From Actinomycetota bacterium (GTDB lineage: Bacteria > Actinomycetota > Acidimicrobiia > IMCC26256 > PALSA-610), in NCBI GenBank assembly GCA_005772765.1, contig SXIR01000018.1, forward strand, positions 1 through 41,733: 41,733 bases of DNA, given 5' to 3'. The notes beneath the pieces are model-generated. The model did no database searches. It was not told the origin of the DNA and saw nothing but the letters and a program-made list of their open reading frames with translations. The position numbers were made by a program, and so were the translations under genes. Shown in pieces: positions 7,645-15,991 of this stretch. Position 1 is the first letter of the stretch. Every line of letters starts with the position of its first letter.

Positions 7645-9156
7645 TCAGACGCAGGCAAGTACTGACGCCAACGATGCGCGCACGATGCGCCGACCGGCGG
7701 CACTGAGCGCGGCGTAGTCGCCGTCGGCTTGCGCACGGAGCAGCTTGGCGAAGCCGTAGCCGCGTCCCGGAATGGCGACGTCGACGTCGCCGGTCTCGAC
7801 GATCTGGATGAAGACGCCGGAGTTCGGCCCGCCCTTGTGCAGTTGACCGCTGGAGTGCAAGTACCTCGGTCCGATGCCCACCGTGACTGCGCAACCCAAC
7901 CGATCGCGCAAGCGGGTGCGCAGCGCGGCCAGTTGCATGGGCGTGTCACCTTCGGGGTCGACGAACGCCTGGAGCACCACGTGATCACCAGCACCGACGC
8001 CGGCGAGCAGGAACGCCGGATCGCCGATCGGGGGCGAGTCGGCAGCCGCGCCTTCGAGCACGGAGCGGGCGCTGCGTTTGGCGCTTTCGACGTCAGGTTG
8101 ATCGAAGGGGTTGATCTCGAGCAACACGCCGATCAAGGCCGTCGCCAACATCCAACGCTGCAACTCTGCGCCGAGTTGTCCGGCGGCTGCGATCGGTCCG
8201 AGGTCGAACACCGGATGCCCGTCGGCACGGATGGCTTCGACCCCCGACACCGCTCCGTAGGTGACGAAACACCGGTCGGGGCCGTATCGGTCCGCGGCCG
8301 CGGGCGATTCGTCGACGACCGGGAGCAACCCGACGCCGGACTTACCCGTCGATTCGGCCACGAGTTGTTCGACCCACGCTCCGAATCCGTCGAGGCTCTG
8401 TGGCGTGAGCAACGTGAGCTTGTCGCGGCCGACCGCGTGCGCAGCGGCGAGAAAAGTCGCGAGCCCGACGGCGCCCTCAGCGGGATGCGCGCGCGTCAAC
8501 TCGTTCATCTCGATCGCTGGTTCGATCAACGCCGCTGGGTCGACGCCCACCAACAACGTGGCCGCCATGCCGAACGTCGAGAAGGCCGAGAATCGTCCTC
8601 CGATGTCGGGGTTGGCGTGCCACGTGGTCCAGCCGCGATCGGCGGCGAGCTCGTCGAGTTCGCTGCCCGCGTCGGTGACCACGGCGACCGCAGCGGCCGG
8701 GTCGGCTGCGGTCAGCGTCTCCAGGTGCGAGCGCGTTTCGATCGTTCCCCCCGACTTCGAGGCAACCACGTACAAGCGCCGATCCGAACGCGGTCGAGCA
8801 AGAATCCGCGCGACCGGCGCGGGATGGCTCGAGTCCAACACGGTGAAATCGGGCGACGGCCGGCGCGGCACCGGCGACCGTGCGATGAGCTCGGGAAACA
8901 AGCTGCTTCCACCCATGCCGCACCAGACGATTTCGTCGATCGCATCCGTCGCGGCGCGGATCGCGATGTGCGCCGCGCCGGCTTCGCGTTGACGGGCGGG
9001 TTCGTCGACCCATCCGAGTCGATTCGCGCACTCTGTGGGCTCGGCCCCCCAAAGCGTGTGGTCGGCAGCGAAGAGCCGTTCGACGGCGTCGCGTTCGATC
9101 AGTTGCCGAGCGCGATCGTCGCGGGCAGCCTCGAAGTCTTCGGGAGTTGGAGACAT
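7645..9156 (-). CDS. pgi: Glucose-6-phosphate isomerase, Tal-Pgi-type domain standing alone
   Basis: This enzyme interconverts glucose-6-phosphate and fructose-6-phosphate. SIS motifs are clear: CGMGGSSLFPELIA near 79-92, SKSGGTIETRS at 133-143, NPDIGGRFSAFS near 172, and HSSGQLHKGGPNSG in the C-terminal third. The last motif resembles the isomerase half of bifunctional transaldolase/isomerase proteins, but no transaldolase domain is attached and at 503 residues it is one domain unit. The ATG at 9156 is chosen because TACACT sits 7 nt upstream; the 44 upstream codons in frame are low-complexity. No pentose-phosphate gene is adjacent. Confidence 0.88.
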   Translation of the reverse strand: MSPTPEDFEAARDDRARQLIERDAVERLFAADHTLWGAEPTECANRLGWVDEPARQREAGAAHIAIRAATDAIDEIVWCGMGGSSLFPELIARSPVPRRPSPDFTVLDSSHPAPVARILARPRSDRRLYVVASKSGGTIETRSHLETLTAADPAAAVAVVTDAGSELDELAADRGWTTWHANPDIGGRFSAFSTFGMAATLLVGVDPAALIEPAIEMNELTRAHPAEGAVGLATFLAAAHAVGRDKLTLLTPQSLDGFGAWVEQLVAESTGKSGVGLLPVVDESPAAADRYGPDRCFVTYGAVSGVEAIRADGHPVFDLGPIAAAGQLGAELQRWMLATALIGVLLEINPFDQPDVESAKRSARSVLEGAAADSPPIGDPAFLLAGVGAGDHVVLQAFVDPEGDTPMQLAALRTRLRDRLGCAVTVGIGPRYLHSSGQLHKGGPNSGVFIQIVETGDVDVAIPGRGYGFAKLLRAQADGDYAALSAAGRRIVRASLASVLACV

Positions 9157-9163
9157 CGCGCCG

Positions 9164-9169
9164 AGTGTA
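9164..9169 (-). promoter_or_regulatory. Candidate -10 box TACACT for pgi, leaderless
   Basis: On the minus strand TACACT is followed by 7 nt (CGGCGCG) and the pgi ATG. There is no ribosome binding site between them. Confidence 0.45.
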
Positions 9170-9435
9170 GGAAGACGACCGCGGGTCTTGGCCGCGGGCG
9201 GACGCCTCGGTGGTGCGCAGGTCGTGCGCGCCGACGGTTCGAACGACGCCTTCGACGGTGTGCCGACTGCGACATGCACCTGCACCAATTCGCCAGACGA
9301 TCGAAGCGACCGGGGCGTTGGGCGAGGTCGATGTCGTATCCGTTCCCGAGGATGTCCGCCGCCAGTCGCTCGAACGCGTTTCGAGCGAGCCGTCTAGCCA
9401 CCCGCGCTCGATTCATTTCCGAAGTAGATTTCCGG

Positions 9436-9441
9436 TATTCT
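9436..9441 (+). promoter_or_regulatory. Candidate -10 box TATTCT for carbonic anhydrase, leaderless
   Basis: TATTCT lies 6 nt (GTTGCG) before the GTG at 9448, in a short AT-richer patch of the pgi/carbonic anhydrase divergent spacer. It is the closest match to a consensus -10 among the leaderless candidates. Confidence 0.5.
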
Positions 9442-9447
9442 GTTGCG

Positions 9448-9996
9448 GTGCAAGCGACGCCGCCCCCCGATCCCACGGTCGCACCCGATTCGGCCGGCTC
9501 CGCCTCGGTCGTCGACCGACTCGTCGAGCGAAACCAGATGCAAGGCTGGTCGACCCGAACGCCACCGGATCGCCGACCCCGGCTGCGATTGGCGATCGTC
9601 ACCTGTATGGATTCTCGGATCGACGTGTTCGAAGCGTTCGGACTCGCGCACGGTGACGCCCACGTGCTGCGCAACGCCGGCGGGCTCGTGACCGACGACG
9701 TCGTGCGATCCTTGGTGCTGAGTCAGCGACTGTTGGGAACGACCGAAGTCATGCTCGTTCACCACACCGACTGCGGGGTCCACGGACTCGACGAGGCCGC
9801 ATTCTCCGCAGGACTCGCCCAAGAGACCGGCCACGAACCGACAGGCGGCTTCGGCGCGTTCACCGACATCGACGACGACGTCCGGAAATCGATCGAGCGC
9901 GTACTGCAGAACCCATTCATTGCCGCCAAGCAGTCGGTGCGGGGATTCGTCTACGACGTGAACACCGGCCTGGTCCGCGAAGTCGCCACAGCCTGA
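9448..9996 (+). CDS. Beta-class carbonic anhydrase
   Basis: This is a zinc enzyme hydrating CO2 to bicarbonate. Zinc ligands are Cys53 in TCMDSRID and His106/Cys109 in HHTDCG; the Asp-Arg dyad (Asp55, Arg57) is present. At 182 residues it resembles the short mycobacterial Rv1284 type. The GTG at 9448 is chosen because the reading frame further upstream is only the antisense of pgi and because of the TATTCT box 6 nt before it. The 291 bp to pgi contain no supportable gene. It is divergent from pgi and 94 bp from pheA. Confidence 0.88.
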   Translation: MQATPPPDPTVAPDSAGSASVVDRLVERNQMQGWSTRTPPDRRPRLRLAIVTCMDSRIDVFEAFGLAHGDAHVLRNAGGLVTDDVVRSLVLSQRLLGTTEVMLVHHTDCGVHGLDEAAFSAGLAQETGHEPTGGFGAFTDIDDDVRKSIERVLQNPFIAAKQSVRGFVYDVNTGLVREVATA

Positions 9997-10078
9997 CTGT
10001 CCCGGTCGGTCGGCGACTCGAATCACCGGTCGAATCGGCAACGATCAGATTGGTCCGACGGACTCGGACGATCACGCG

Positions 10079-10084
10079 TACGAT
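10079..10084 (+). promoter_or_regulatory. Candidate -10 box TACGAT for pheA-serS, leaderless
   Basis: TACGAT is followed by 6 nt (CGCTCG) and the GTG of pheA at 10091. There is no Shine-Dalgarno sequence. Confidence 0.45.
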
Positions 10085-10090
10085 CGCTCG

Positions 10091-11047
10091 GTGCGCACGG
10101 TGACGTTCTTCGGCCCAGAAGGGACCTTCGCCGAAGAAGCGCTGTTGTCGCAGCCCGACCTTGCGAGCGCCCAGCGAATCCCGCAGCGCTCCGTTCCCGA
10201 CGTCATCGCCGCCGTCGAGCGCGGTGAGTTTCGTGCCGGGGTCATCCCGATCGAGAACATGATCGAAGGTTCGGTGTCGGTCACCCTCGACACCTTGGCC
10301 TTCGAGAGCGACCTGCTGATTCAACGAGAGATCGATCTGCCGATCTCGCTGTCGTTCTGCACGCGCCCCGGCGTTGCGCTGCGCGACGTCCGAACCGTGC
10401 TGTCGTTTCCGATCGCGGCGGCGCAGTGCCGTGGCTGGCTGAGTCGAAAACTTCCCGAGGCCGAGTTCCGGGCGTCGAACAGCACCGCCGACGCTGCACG
10501 CGAAGTCGCTCGCAGCAAACGAGCGCTGGGCGCGATCTGTAATCCACTCGCCGCGAATCGCTACAACCTGAAAGTCATCGCGCGCGACATCGAGGACCAT
10601 CCGGAGAACGAGACCCGGTTCGTCGTGGTCGGTCGGGGGGTTCCCGCTCCCACGGGTCATGACAAGACATCGATCGTGGTGTTTCAACGAGCCGACCGTC
10701 CGGGTTCGTTGCTGACGATCCTGCAAGAGTTCGCGGCGCGGTCGGTGAACCTCAGCAAGTTGGAGTCGCGGCCGACGAAGAAGTCGCTCGGCGACTACTG
10801 CTTCTTCATCGATCTCGACGGCCACATCGCTGACGAGTTGATTGCCGACGGACTCCGCACCATTGCCGCCAAGCAAGCGCGGGTGAAGTTTCTCGGGAGC
10901 TATCCGGTGGGAGGCCCACAGGAAGCGGGAGTGTTGCGACGCACCGCCGCGTCGAAAGCGTGGCGCGACGCCGCCGGATGGGTCGACGAACTCCGCGCGC
11001 AGATTCGATCCGACGTCGGCCTCGGTCTCGACGAGGATTCGCAATGA
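10091..11047 (+). CDS. pheA: Prephenate dehydratase
   Basis: This enzyme converts prephenate to phenylpyruvate in phenylalanine synthesis. The N terminus VTFFGPEGTFAEEAL, then VIPIENMIEGSV and the catalytic NETRFVVVGR (Thr175-Arg176-Phe177) define the dehydratase domain. An ACT domain follows from about residue 190, with LSKLESRPTKK containing the ESRP Phe-binding motif, so feedback inhibition by Phe is expected. There is no chorismate mutase domain. The length of 318 residues is slightly long, because the C terminus has an Arg/Ala/Asp-rich tail of about 45 residues. It overlaps serS by ATGA, so the two genes are translationally coupled. Confidence 0.94.
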   Translation: MRTVTFFGPEGTFAEEALLSQPDLASAQRIPQRSVPDVIAAVERGEFRAGVIPIENMIEGSVSVTLDTLAFESDLLIQREIDLPISLSFCTRPGVALRDVRTVLSFPIAAAQCRGWLSRKLPEAEFRASNSTADAAREVARSKRALGAICNPLAANRYNLKVIARDIEDHPENETRFVVVGRGVPAPTGHDKTSIVVFQRADRPGSLLTILQEFAARSVNLSKLESRPTKKSLGDYCFFIDLDGHIADELIADGLRTIAAKQARVKFLGSYPVGGPQEAGVLRRTAASKAWRDAAGWVDELRAQIRSDVGLGLDEDSQ

Positions 11048-12300
11048 TCGATGTACGCAAGTTGCGCGACGATCCCGACTTTCGGCGGGGGATCGAACGG
11101 AAACGAGTTCGGCCAGGACTCGTCGATGCGGTGCTCGCACTCGACGAACGTCGCCGCGCGGCGCACGTCGCCGTGCAGGAGTTGCGCACCGAACAAAATG
11201 CCGCGAGCAAAGCCATCGGCCGTGCCGCCGCCGACGAACGACCGGCGCGCATCGAAGCGGCCGCGGCGCTGAAGGCCCGGTTGGCCGAGGAGGAGGCAGT
11301 CCTCGACCAACTCGAAGCGGAATTGCATGAGTTGGTGCTGCAAGTTCCGAATCCGGCCCACGAATCCGTCCCCGACGGCGGAGAAGACGAAGGCGATGTC
11401 GTGCGGGTGGTCGGTGGGCCGCTGCGCGATGGCGTGGGGCGTCCCCACGCCGAGTTCGGAACCCAATTCGGTTGGGTCGAGCGCGAGGTCGCCGCCGAGA
11501 TGAGCGGCTCGCGGTTCGCGTACCTCATGGGCGAAGCGGTGTTGCTCGAGTTCGCGCTCGTGCAATGGGCGATGAGCAAACTGGTCGCTGAGGGGTTCAC
11601 ACCAGTGGTCCCGCCGGTGTTGGTACGCGAACAAGCCATGATCGAAGCCGGTTTCTTCCCGACGGACAAGCATCAGGTGTATGAAGTCGACGGTGGGGAG
11701 CTCTTCCTCGTGGGAACCGCGGAAGTACCGCTTTCGCTGTTGCATCGCGACTCGATTCTCGACGCCGACGCGCTGCCAGTGCGTTATGCCGGGTTCTCGA
11801 CGTGCTTCCGCCGCGAGGCGGGAACTGCCGGCAAGGACACGCACGGCATCTTCCGCGTGCACCAGTTCGACAAGGTCGAGATGTTCGTCTACACCGACCC
11901 GAGTTCGTCGTGGGAAGAACACGACCGGATGCTGGCGATCGAGGAGTCGATTCTCAATGGGCTGGGGCTGCCATACCGAGTGGTCAACATTGCGGCCGGC
12001 GATCTCGGCAATCCGGCCGCAAAGAAGTACGACATCGAAGTGTGGTTGCCGTCCGAAGGGCGCTACCGCGAGCTGACGTCGTGCTCGAACTACCTCGACT
12101 ACTCGGCGCGGCGGTTGAAGACGCGTCTGCGCACGGAGCACGGCAACGAACTGGTGCACACATTGAACGGAACTGCGTGCGCGATCGCGCGTACGTTGAC
12201 GTTCTTGTTCGAGCACCACCAAGAACCCGACGGCGCGTTCCGAGTTCCCGAAGTGCTCCAGCCGTATTGCGGTTTCAACCGAGTCGAGCCCCGAGGCTGA
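11044..12300 (+). CDS. serS: Seryl-tRNA synthetase
   Basis: This class II synthetase charges tRNA-Ser and tRNA-Sec. It starts MIDVRKLRDDPDFRRG, the usual beginning, at an ATG overlapping the pheA stop. An N-terminal coiled-coil arm (about 28-100, Glu/Arg/Ala-rich) binds the long variable arm. Motif 2 is FRREAGTAGKDTHGIFRVHQ and motif 3 includes NGTACAIART near the C terminus. The length of 418 residues is standard. Twenty bases after the stop begins tRNA-Ser(UGA), one of its own substrates. Confidence 0.96.
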   Translation: MIDVRKLRDDPDFRRGIERKRVRPGLVDAVLALDERRRAAHVAVQELRTEQNAASKAIGRAAADERPARIEAAAALKARLAEEEAVLDQLEAELHELVLQVPNPAHESVPDGGEDEGDVVRVVGGPLRDGVGRPHAEFGTQFGWVEREVAAEMSGSRFAYLMGEAVLLEFALVQWAMSKLVAEGFTPVVPPVLVREQAMIEAGFFPTDKHQVYEVDGGELFLVGTAEVPLSLLHRDSILDADALPVRYAGFSTCFRREAGTAGKDTHGIFRVHQFDKVEMFVYTDPSSSWEEHDRMLAIEESILNGLGLPYRVVNIAAGDLGNPAAKKYDIEVWLPSEGRYRELTSCSNYLDYSARRLKTRLRTEHGNELVHTLNGTACAIARTLTFLFEHHQEPDGAFRVPEVLQPYCGFNRVEPRG

Positions 12301-12319
12301 CGCCTAACCTGGGTTCGCG

Positions 12320-12408
12320 GGAGGGATGGCAGAGCGGACGAATGCACCGGTCTTGAAAACCGGCGTGGTGTTGAGCCACCGTGGGTTCGAATCCCACTCC
12401 CTCCGCCA
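12320..12408 (+). tRNA. tRNA-Ser (anticodon UGA), CCA encoded
   Basis: The acceptor GGAGGGA (12320-12326) pairs with TCCCTCC (12398-12404), with discriminator G405 and encoded CCA. The anticodon loop CTTGAAA at 12352-12358 gives UGA. The long variable arm GTGGTGTTGAGCCACC and T-loop TTCGAAT are intact. It directly follows serS. Confidence 0.95.
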
Positions 12409-12459
12409 AATCGCTCTCTTTCGAACCCAGGACGAAAGCCGTTGACCTTGATCGTGACG

Positions 12460-12696
12460 TTCAGGTAGCCGGGTGGTGGTTGCCCCTCGCCAGTTGACGA
12501 GCCCGATGTAGTACGGGTTGCGCAGCATGCGTGCTTGCTGATGCCGAAGCGCTCGTTGAAGCGCATTTGGTTCGGCACTGGCCAGGACATCGTGCGCTGA
12601 GCGGTACCAAATGTCTCGATCGATGATCGGTTCGTGGTTGATCGTCGGGCGGCGGCGGGTGGGGAGGATGTCTACTTTCACGCTGAAAACCTTCAA
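12460..12696 (-). pseudogene. Decayed serine-recombinase (resolvase/integrase) fragment
   Basis: Read on the minus strand, this stretch encodes NHEPIIDRDIWYRSAHDVLA and then MLRNPYYIGLVNWRG within about 50 residues. Both are hallmarks of the Recombinase domain of large serine recombinases (RNPYYxGxVxWxG and HEPIIDxxxW). In intact proteins the RNPYY block comes first, so the order here is rearranged. No catalytic N-terminal domain, coiled coil or start exists. It lies 50-290 bp behind tRNA-Ser(UGA) and at the edge of an AT-richer segment, suggesting the relic of an integrated element. The spacer 12409-12760 holds nothing else I can support. Confidence 0.5.
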
Positions 12697-12760
12697 TCCT
12701 CAAGACAAAACTGGGGTTACCCGTGAAATCGCATCGCAACAATCTGACACCGGAGGTGTA

Positions 12761-13777
12761 ATGGTCGCGCTGTCGCTCTTGGACGCTCCGGTAATTCTTC
12801 TGCTTGCATTGCCCACACTTGCCCTTGTTATTCTCGGATTGTTCTTGGGAGCGAGCTTCGCGCGTAACTCTGAAATTCGAGCAGCCCAGACAGCACCCAA
12901 GGCGTTGGTCGTGGCGGGCGGATCGGCGATTACGTGGATGGCGTACGTCGCTATGGTGCCGAGTGGGGAATGCCGGGCCGGTCTCAGCAACGGTTGCTTA
13001 ACTCTGTTCAAGCATGAAGCGCTACTAGCTGACAACCCCACCATGGCGGCAGCTCTCCTCGTTCTGGGCTTTGCTGCGATTGCTACGTGGTCGGCACTGA
13101 CGAGCAGTATTCCCGCACTTGCGATTGCCGCACTTCTCGCCATTGTCCCCGTCCTATTGCTGCCATGGTCGGCGCCTCGCGGAGACGGCGATGGCCTTTG
13201 GATTCTCGCCTATTGGTTCATACCCGGTATTGCAGCCCTCTGCGCCCTACTTGCTCACACAGCACGGCGAATACGTGCTGCCTCGCTCCGCGAGCCGGTC
13301 GATGTTCAGCTCTCAGCCAAAACCGTAATGCTCGGCGATCGCCTTTCGGGGATGGCTGTTGATGCCGTAGTTGTTGGACTCATCGTCTACTGGCCTCTGA
13401 CGAGTCTGTCTCGTAGTGGCGATGAGGCGGCGGCGGTTTTGGTAGGTGTGCTTTTCGCGGTTTCGTATGAGGCGGTTGCAATATCGAGGTTCGGCGGTAC
13501 GCTCGGCCATCGATTGTTGGGTCTCAAGGTTATTGAGTCTTCGACAACTACCGTGCCATCGCTGGCACGAGCGTTCTCGCGTGGTCTAGTAGTCGTTATT
13601 GAGCTTCTTCTCGCCGCAACTGTGTTGTTCTCGGTGGTGCTCGCCATCGACGCGATCTTGGTGCTCTCGTCGGGACGTTCCATTGGCGATAGGCTGACGA
13701 GGACATCCGTCGAATCTCGCCATGGCTCACGCAATCCTGACGCCGAGGCCTTGAACTGGGGGACTGCCGCGCGGTAG
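12761..13777 (+). CDS. RDD-family multipass membrane protein
   Basis: The protein has 338 residues. A strong Shine-Dalgarno GGAGGTG sits two nt before the ATG at 12761; the frame is open from 12611 but the upstream part is not family-like. The N-terminal half has about five hydrophobic segments of no known family. The C-terminal half is an RDD domain: LGDRLSGMAVDAVVVGLI, then GGTLGHRLLGLKVI, then a final membrane segment and GRSIGDRLTRT. RDD proteins are often transporters or ion antiporters, but function here is open. Codons use more A/T third positions than the flanking genes, suggesting transfer. Confidence 0.75.
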   Translation: MVALSLLDAPVILLLALPTLALVILGLFLGASFARNSEIRAAQTAPKALVVAGGSAITWMAYVAMVPSGECRAGLSNGCLTLFKHEALLADNPTMAAALLVLGFAAIATWSALTSSIPALAIAALLAIVPVLLLPWSAPRGDGDGLWILAYWFIPGIAALCALLAHTARRIRAASLREPVDVQLSAKTVMLGDRLSGMAVDAVVVGLIVYWPLTSLSRSGDEAAAVLVGVLFAVSYEAVAISRFGGTLGHRLLGLKVIESSTTTVPSLARAFSRGLVVVIELLLAATVLFSVVLAIDAILVLSSGRSIGDRLTRTSVESRHGSRNPDAEALNWGTAAR

Positions 13778-14018
13778 GTGACAGTTGGTCAGGCTGCGGT
13801 CGCGGCCCGGAGGTCAGGATGTCCGAGATCAAAGAACCTTCCGGGATCGTAGTGTCGGGCTCCTGTGCAAAGGAGCTTTGTGATGGGTCGTCGGCCTGGA
13901 TGCATACTCCTCTTCGCAAGAATCTGTCTTGGGCGGAGGCGGCTTTCGGGCGAGCGGTATCCTGCCGCTGTGAACGGAAATCCGACAACAGCCGCTGGTC
14001 CAAGTATCGCCATGCCCT

Positions 14019-15476
14019 TCATAGACCGATTACTCCCAGGATCAATTCGTCGGAAGCCGAAATGCCAATCACAACGAGCGATTGCTCCACCCATCGGATG
14101 TCGATAACGCTCTGAACCTCAGACGGCACCGGCGCAAGAAGGCGTCTCTCAAACTGGTCGCCAACGATCGAAAACGCTTCGATCATCACGCCCGGGTTCG
14201 GTCTGCAATCTGCGCGCCGCCGAACACCCACGGCGCAGGTTTCCTCTTCATGCTCATATGCGACGAAGAGTCCTGCATCAGGTTCCGAGTATGATGCCCG
14301 AACAGCGAAATCATGGCTCAGATCGTCGTTGACTGCGACGACGGTGCTCTCCTTTCGAGAATAGAAAGATCCAGGGGCGATAACCGATGGGTCACTTGTA
14401 CAATTGCCTCTCGAACAGAAACCATTCTGTGGGGCCACAAGGAAAGTGTCATCTGATCCATACGATGCGCCGAGGCTGTTTGGATTCCATCCCGAAATCG
14501 GATACCACTTCTCTGTCCTGACAGACAGCTGAAATGCAACGAGATCAAGGCTTCCCAGAATACGATCTCCGTTCAAGCCCGACAGTAGATCGTCCTCGCT
14601 AGAGCTACTCTCCACGGCGGCAATTGCCATTACCCTTGATCCGGCCAACTGATGGGCAGAAACCCAAGACGCGACGCCGGCGGTCGGCTCCAGGCGTGAA
14701 AGCGCACTCCATCGGCCGGTCTGAGTTTCGAGCGTCAGTGTCGCTCCGATCGATGGAGGGCAAGCAGCCGACTGCAGTTTATCCGACCCCACGATAACAA
14801 CTATATGACCGTCTCCAGGTACGACCTGTGGCTGTCCTGATACACAGTCCGGTCCGTCTCCAAGGCTTCGCCAAGTATTGGTCAAACGGCTGAATGCTAC
14901 CGCCGAGAAGTGGCGGTACCCAGGGTCCGGTGCGATCAGCACCATCTCAGATCCTACCGAAACCGCCGTAAGTCCAACATCGGCGACGGAGTCGAAATCC
15001 GTAAATGCCGGGGGCGACTCCAGGCGCCGCCATTCGGAACTCTCAGGCGAGAATGCTTGTAGTACTATCTCTCGCTCATATTCGCTTGGCGGGCCGGGTG
15101 ACACCACAAATAGCGTATCACCCACCGTTGCTGATACCGTCCAATCCACACCGGCCGTGCTGGGTGCAGGTGGTGCAATTGACCATTCCTGATCCGATAG
15201 CACCGATAGTTCAACCGCGGAGGATGACCTCGTCGCGAGCTCAACCCCAGTTCCCGAATCGGGTCGCGTAGCAACGACGGCTGCAACGATGAATGCAGTC
15301 GCCCCGGCTGTCGCCGCTAAGGTCGGCAGATACCGCCGATTCCGATGGGCCCTATTCGCTTCGAGGCCTACCGATGTCCGAACGTGTGTAAGTGCCTGAT
15401 CAACCACATCGGCTGGTGACCTGACGGCTGGGCGCTTCTTGTCAAGCTCGTCAAACAAACCTTTGACTGTCCTCAT
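14019..15476 (-). CDS. Single-pass membrane protein with Kelch-like extracellular domain, probable anti-sigma partner
   Basis: The protein has 485 residues. The ATG at 15476 overlaps the sigma factor stop (ATGA) and has GAGGAGAAG upstream. About 60 charged N-terminal residues are predicted cytosolic, then one membrane segment (LPTLAATAGATAFIVAAVVA), then a long exterior domain. That domain repeats a Kelch-like W-x-x-(L/I) pattern: EWRRLESPP, TWRSLGDGP, RWSALSRLEP, KWYPISGW, so a beta propeller is likely. There are several Cys, including FCSRGNC and a TC/DC pair. Coupling to an ECF sigma factor suggests the N terminus holds it inactive until the exterior senses a signal. That role is inference; no canonical zinc anti-sigma motif is visible. 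Confidence 0.65.
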   Translation of the reverse strand: MRTVKGLFDELDKKRPAVRSPADVVDQALTHVRTSVGLEANRAHRNRRYLPTLAATAGATAFIVAAVVATRPDSGTGVELATRSSSAVELSVLSDQEWSIAPPAPSTAGVDWTVSATVGDTLFVVSPGPPSEYEREIVLQAFSPESSEWRRLESPPAFTDFDSVADVGLTAVSVGSEMVLIAPDPGYRHFSAVAFSRLTNTWRSLGDGPDCVSGQPQVVPGDGHIVVIVGSDKLQSAACPPSIGATLTLETQTGRWSALSRLEPTAGVASWVSAHQLAGSRVMAIAAVESSSSEDDLLSGLNGDRILGSLDLVAFQLSVRTEKWYPISGWNPNSLGASYGSDDTFLVAPQNGFCSRGNCTSDPSVIAPGSFYSRKESTVVAVNDDLSHDFAVRASYSEPDAGLFVAYEHEEETCAVGVRRRADCRPNPGVMIEAFSIVGDQFERRLLAPVPSEVQSVIDIRWVEQSLVVIGISASDELILGVIGL

Positions 15477-15991
15477 GATGGGGTCGGCTTCTCCTCTAAT
15501 AGCCTCCGGAGGCGGCGACGAGCGCGCAAAAGGCGCATCCGAGCGGTCCCTTCCGGTACGCATTGAAAGCGGGCCGTTTCTTGGACCGACCATCCTTCGA
15601 CGTCGACAAGGTAAAGCAAGGCGCGAGCCTGCGGATCCAATTGTAGGAGCACTTGAAGATCCGAAGGATAGTCGTCGAAGCGATTCGGCTCTATTTGAAG
15701 CAGTCTCGGGAGCAACCGCGACAAACGCCGGGACTTGCGCCGCTCATCGATCACGAGATTGAAAATTATTCTACGTAGGTAGCCGGCGAGATCGTCGATG
15801 TCTTCGAGCCGGATCCGTTCGAGCACTCGTGTGATGGCTTCCTGAACTAATTCGTCTGGGAAAACACCAACCGGCGCAATGGCAACCGCGAACCGGCGAA
15901 CATCGTCGTAGACCTCGATCAGGCGGTCACGTTGAGATCCCCTGGAAATTGGGCGCGGTTCCACAACCCTCACACCGTATAGACGTGGCAC
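15473..15991 (-). CDS. ECF-type RNA polymerase sigma factor
   Basis: The protein has 172 residues with both ECF regions. Region 2 includes LVQEAITRVLERI and YLRRIIFNLVIDERRKSRR. Region 4 has LDPQARALLYLVDVEGWSVQ and EGTARMRLLRARRRLRRLL, the -35 recognition helix-turn-helix. The GTG at 15991 is the far end of the frame; an internal GTG nine codons later (VEPRPIS) is equally possible. It overlaps the Kelch-like membrane protein by four bases, the usual arrangement for a sigma factor and its antagonist. Base composition is AT-richer than the core regions. Target promoters are unknown. Confidence 0.85.
   Translation of the reverse strand: MPRLYGVRVVEPRPISRGSQRDRLIEVYDDVRRFAVAIAPVGVFPDELVQEAITRVLERIRLEDIDDLAGYLRRIIFNLVIDERRKSRRLSRLLPRLLQIEPNRFDDYPSDLQVLLQLDPQARALLYLVDVEGWSVQETARFQCVPEGTARMRLLRARRRLRRLLEEKPTPS

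Noticed and set aside
7729-9447. Long plus-strand open frame antisense to pgi
   Set aside because: It is a GC-driven shadow: the opposite strand encodes a full isomerase with all motifs, and the translation here is Arg/Asp-rich without any family. Only its last part (from GTG 9448) is real, as carbonic anhydrase.
9157-9447. Possible minus-strand gene between pgi and carbonic anhydrase (reading from about 9417, including ILGNGYDIDLAQRPG)
   Set aside because: The reading is plausible for about 45 residues but then becomes Arg-rich, has no family match I recognise, and overlaps the pgi start out of frame. A decayed gene cannot be excluded.
13778-14018. Minus-strand reading with ARHYDPGRFFDLGHPD, recalling RHS or transposase ends
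   Set aside because: Only one short motif, no start or neighbouring repeats, so not enough to call a remnant.
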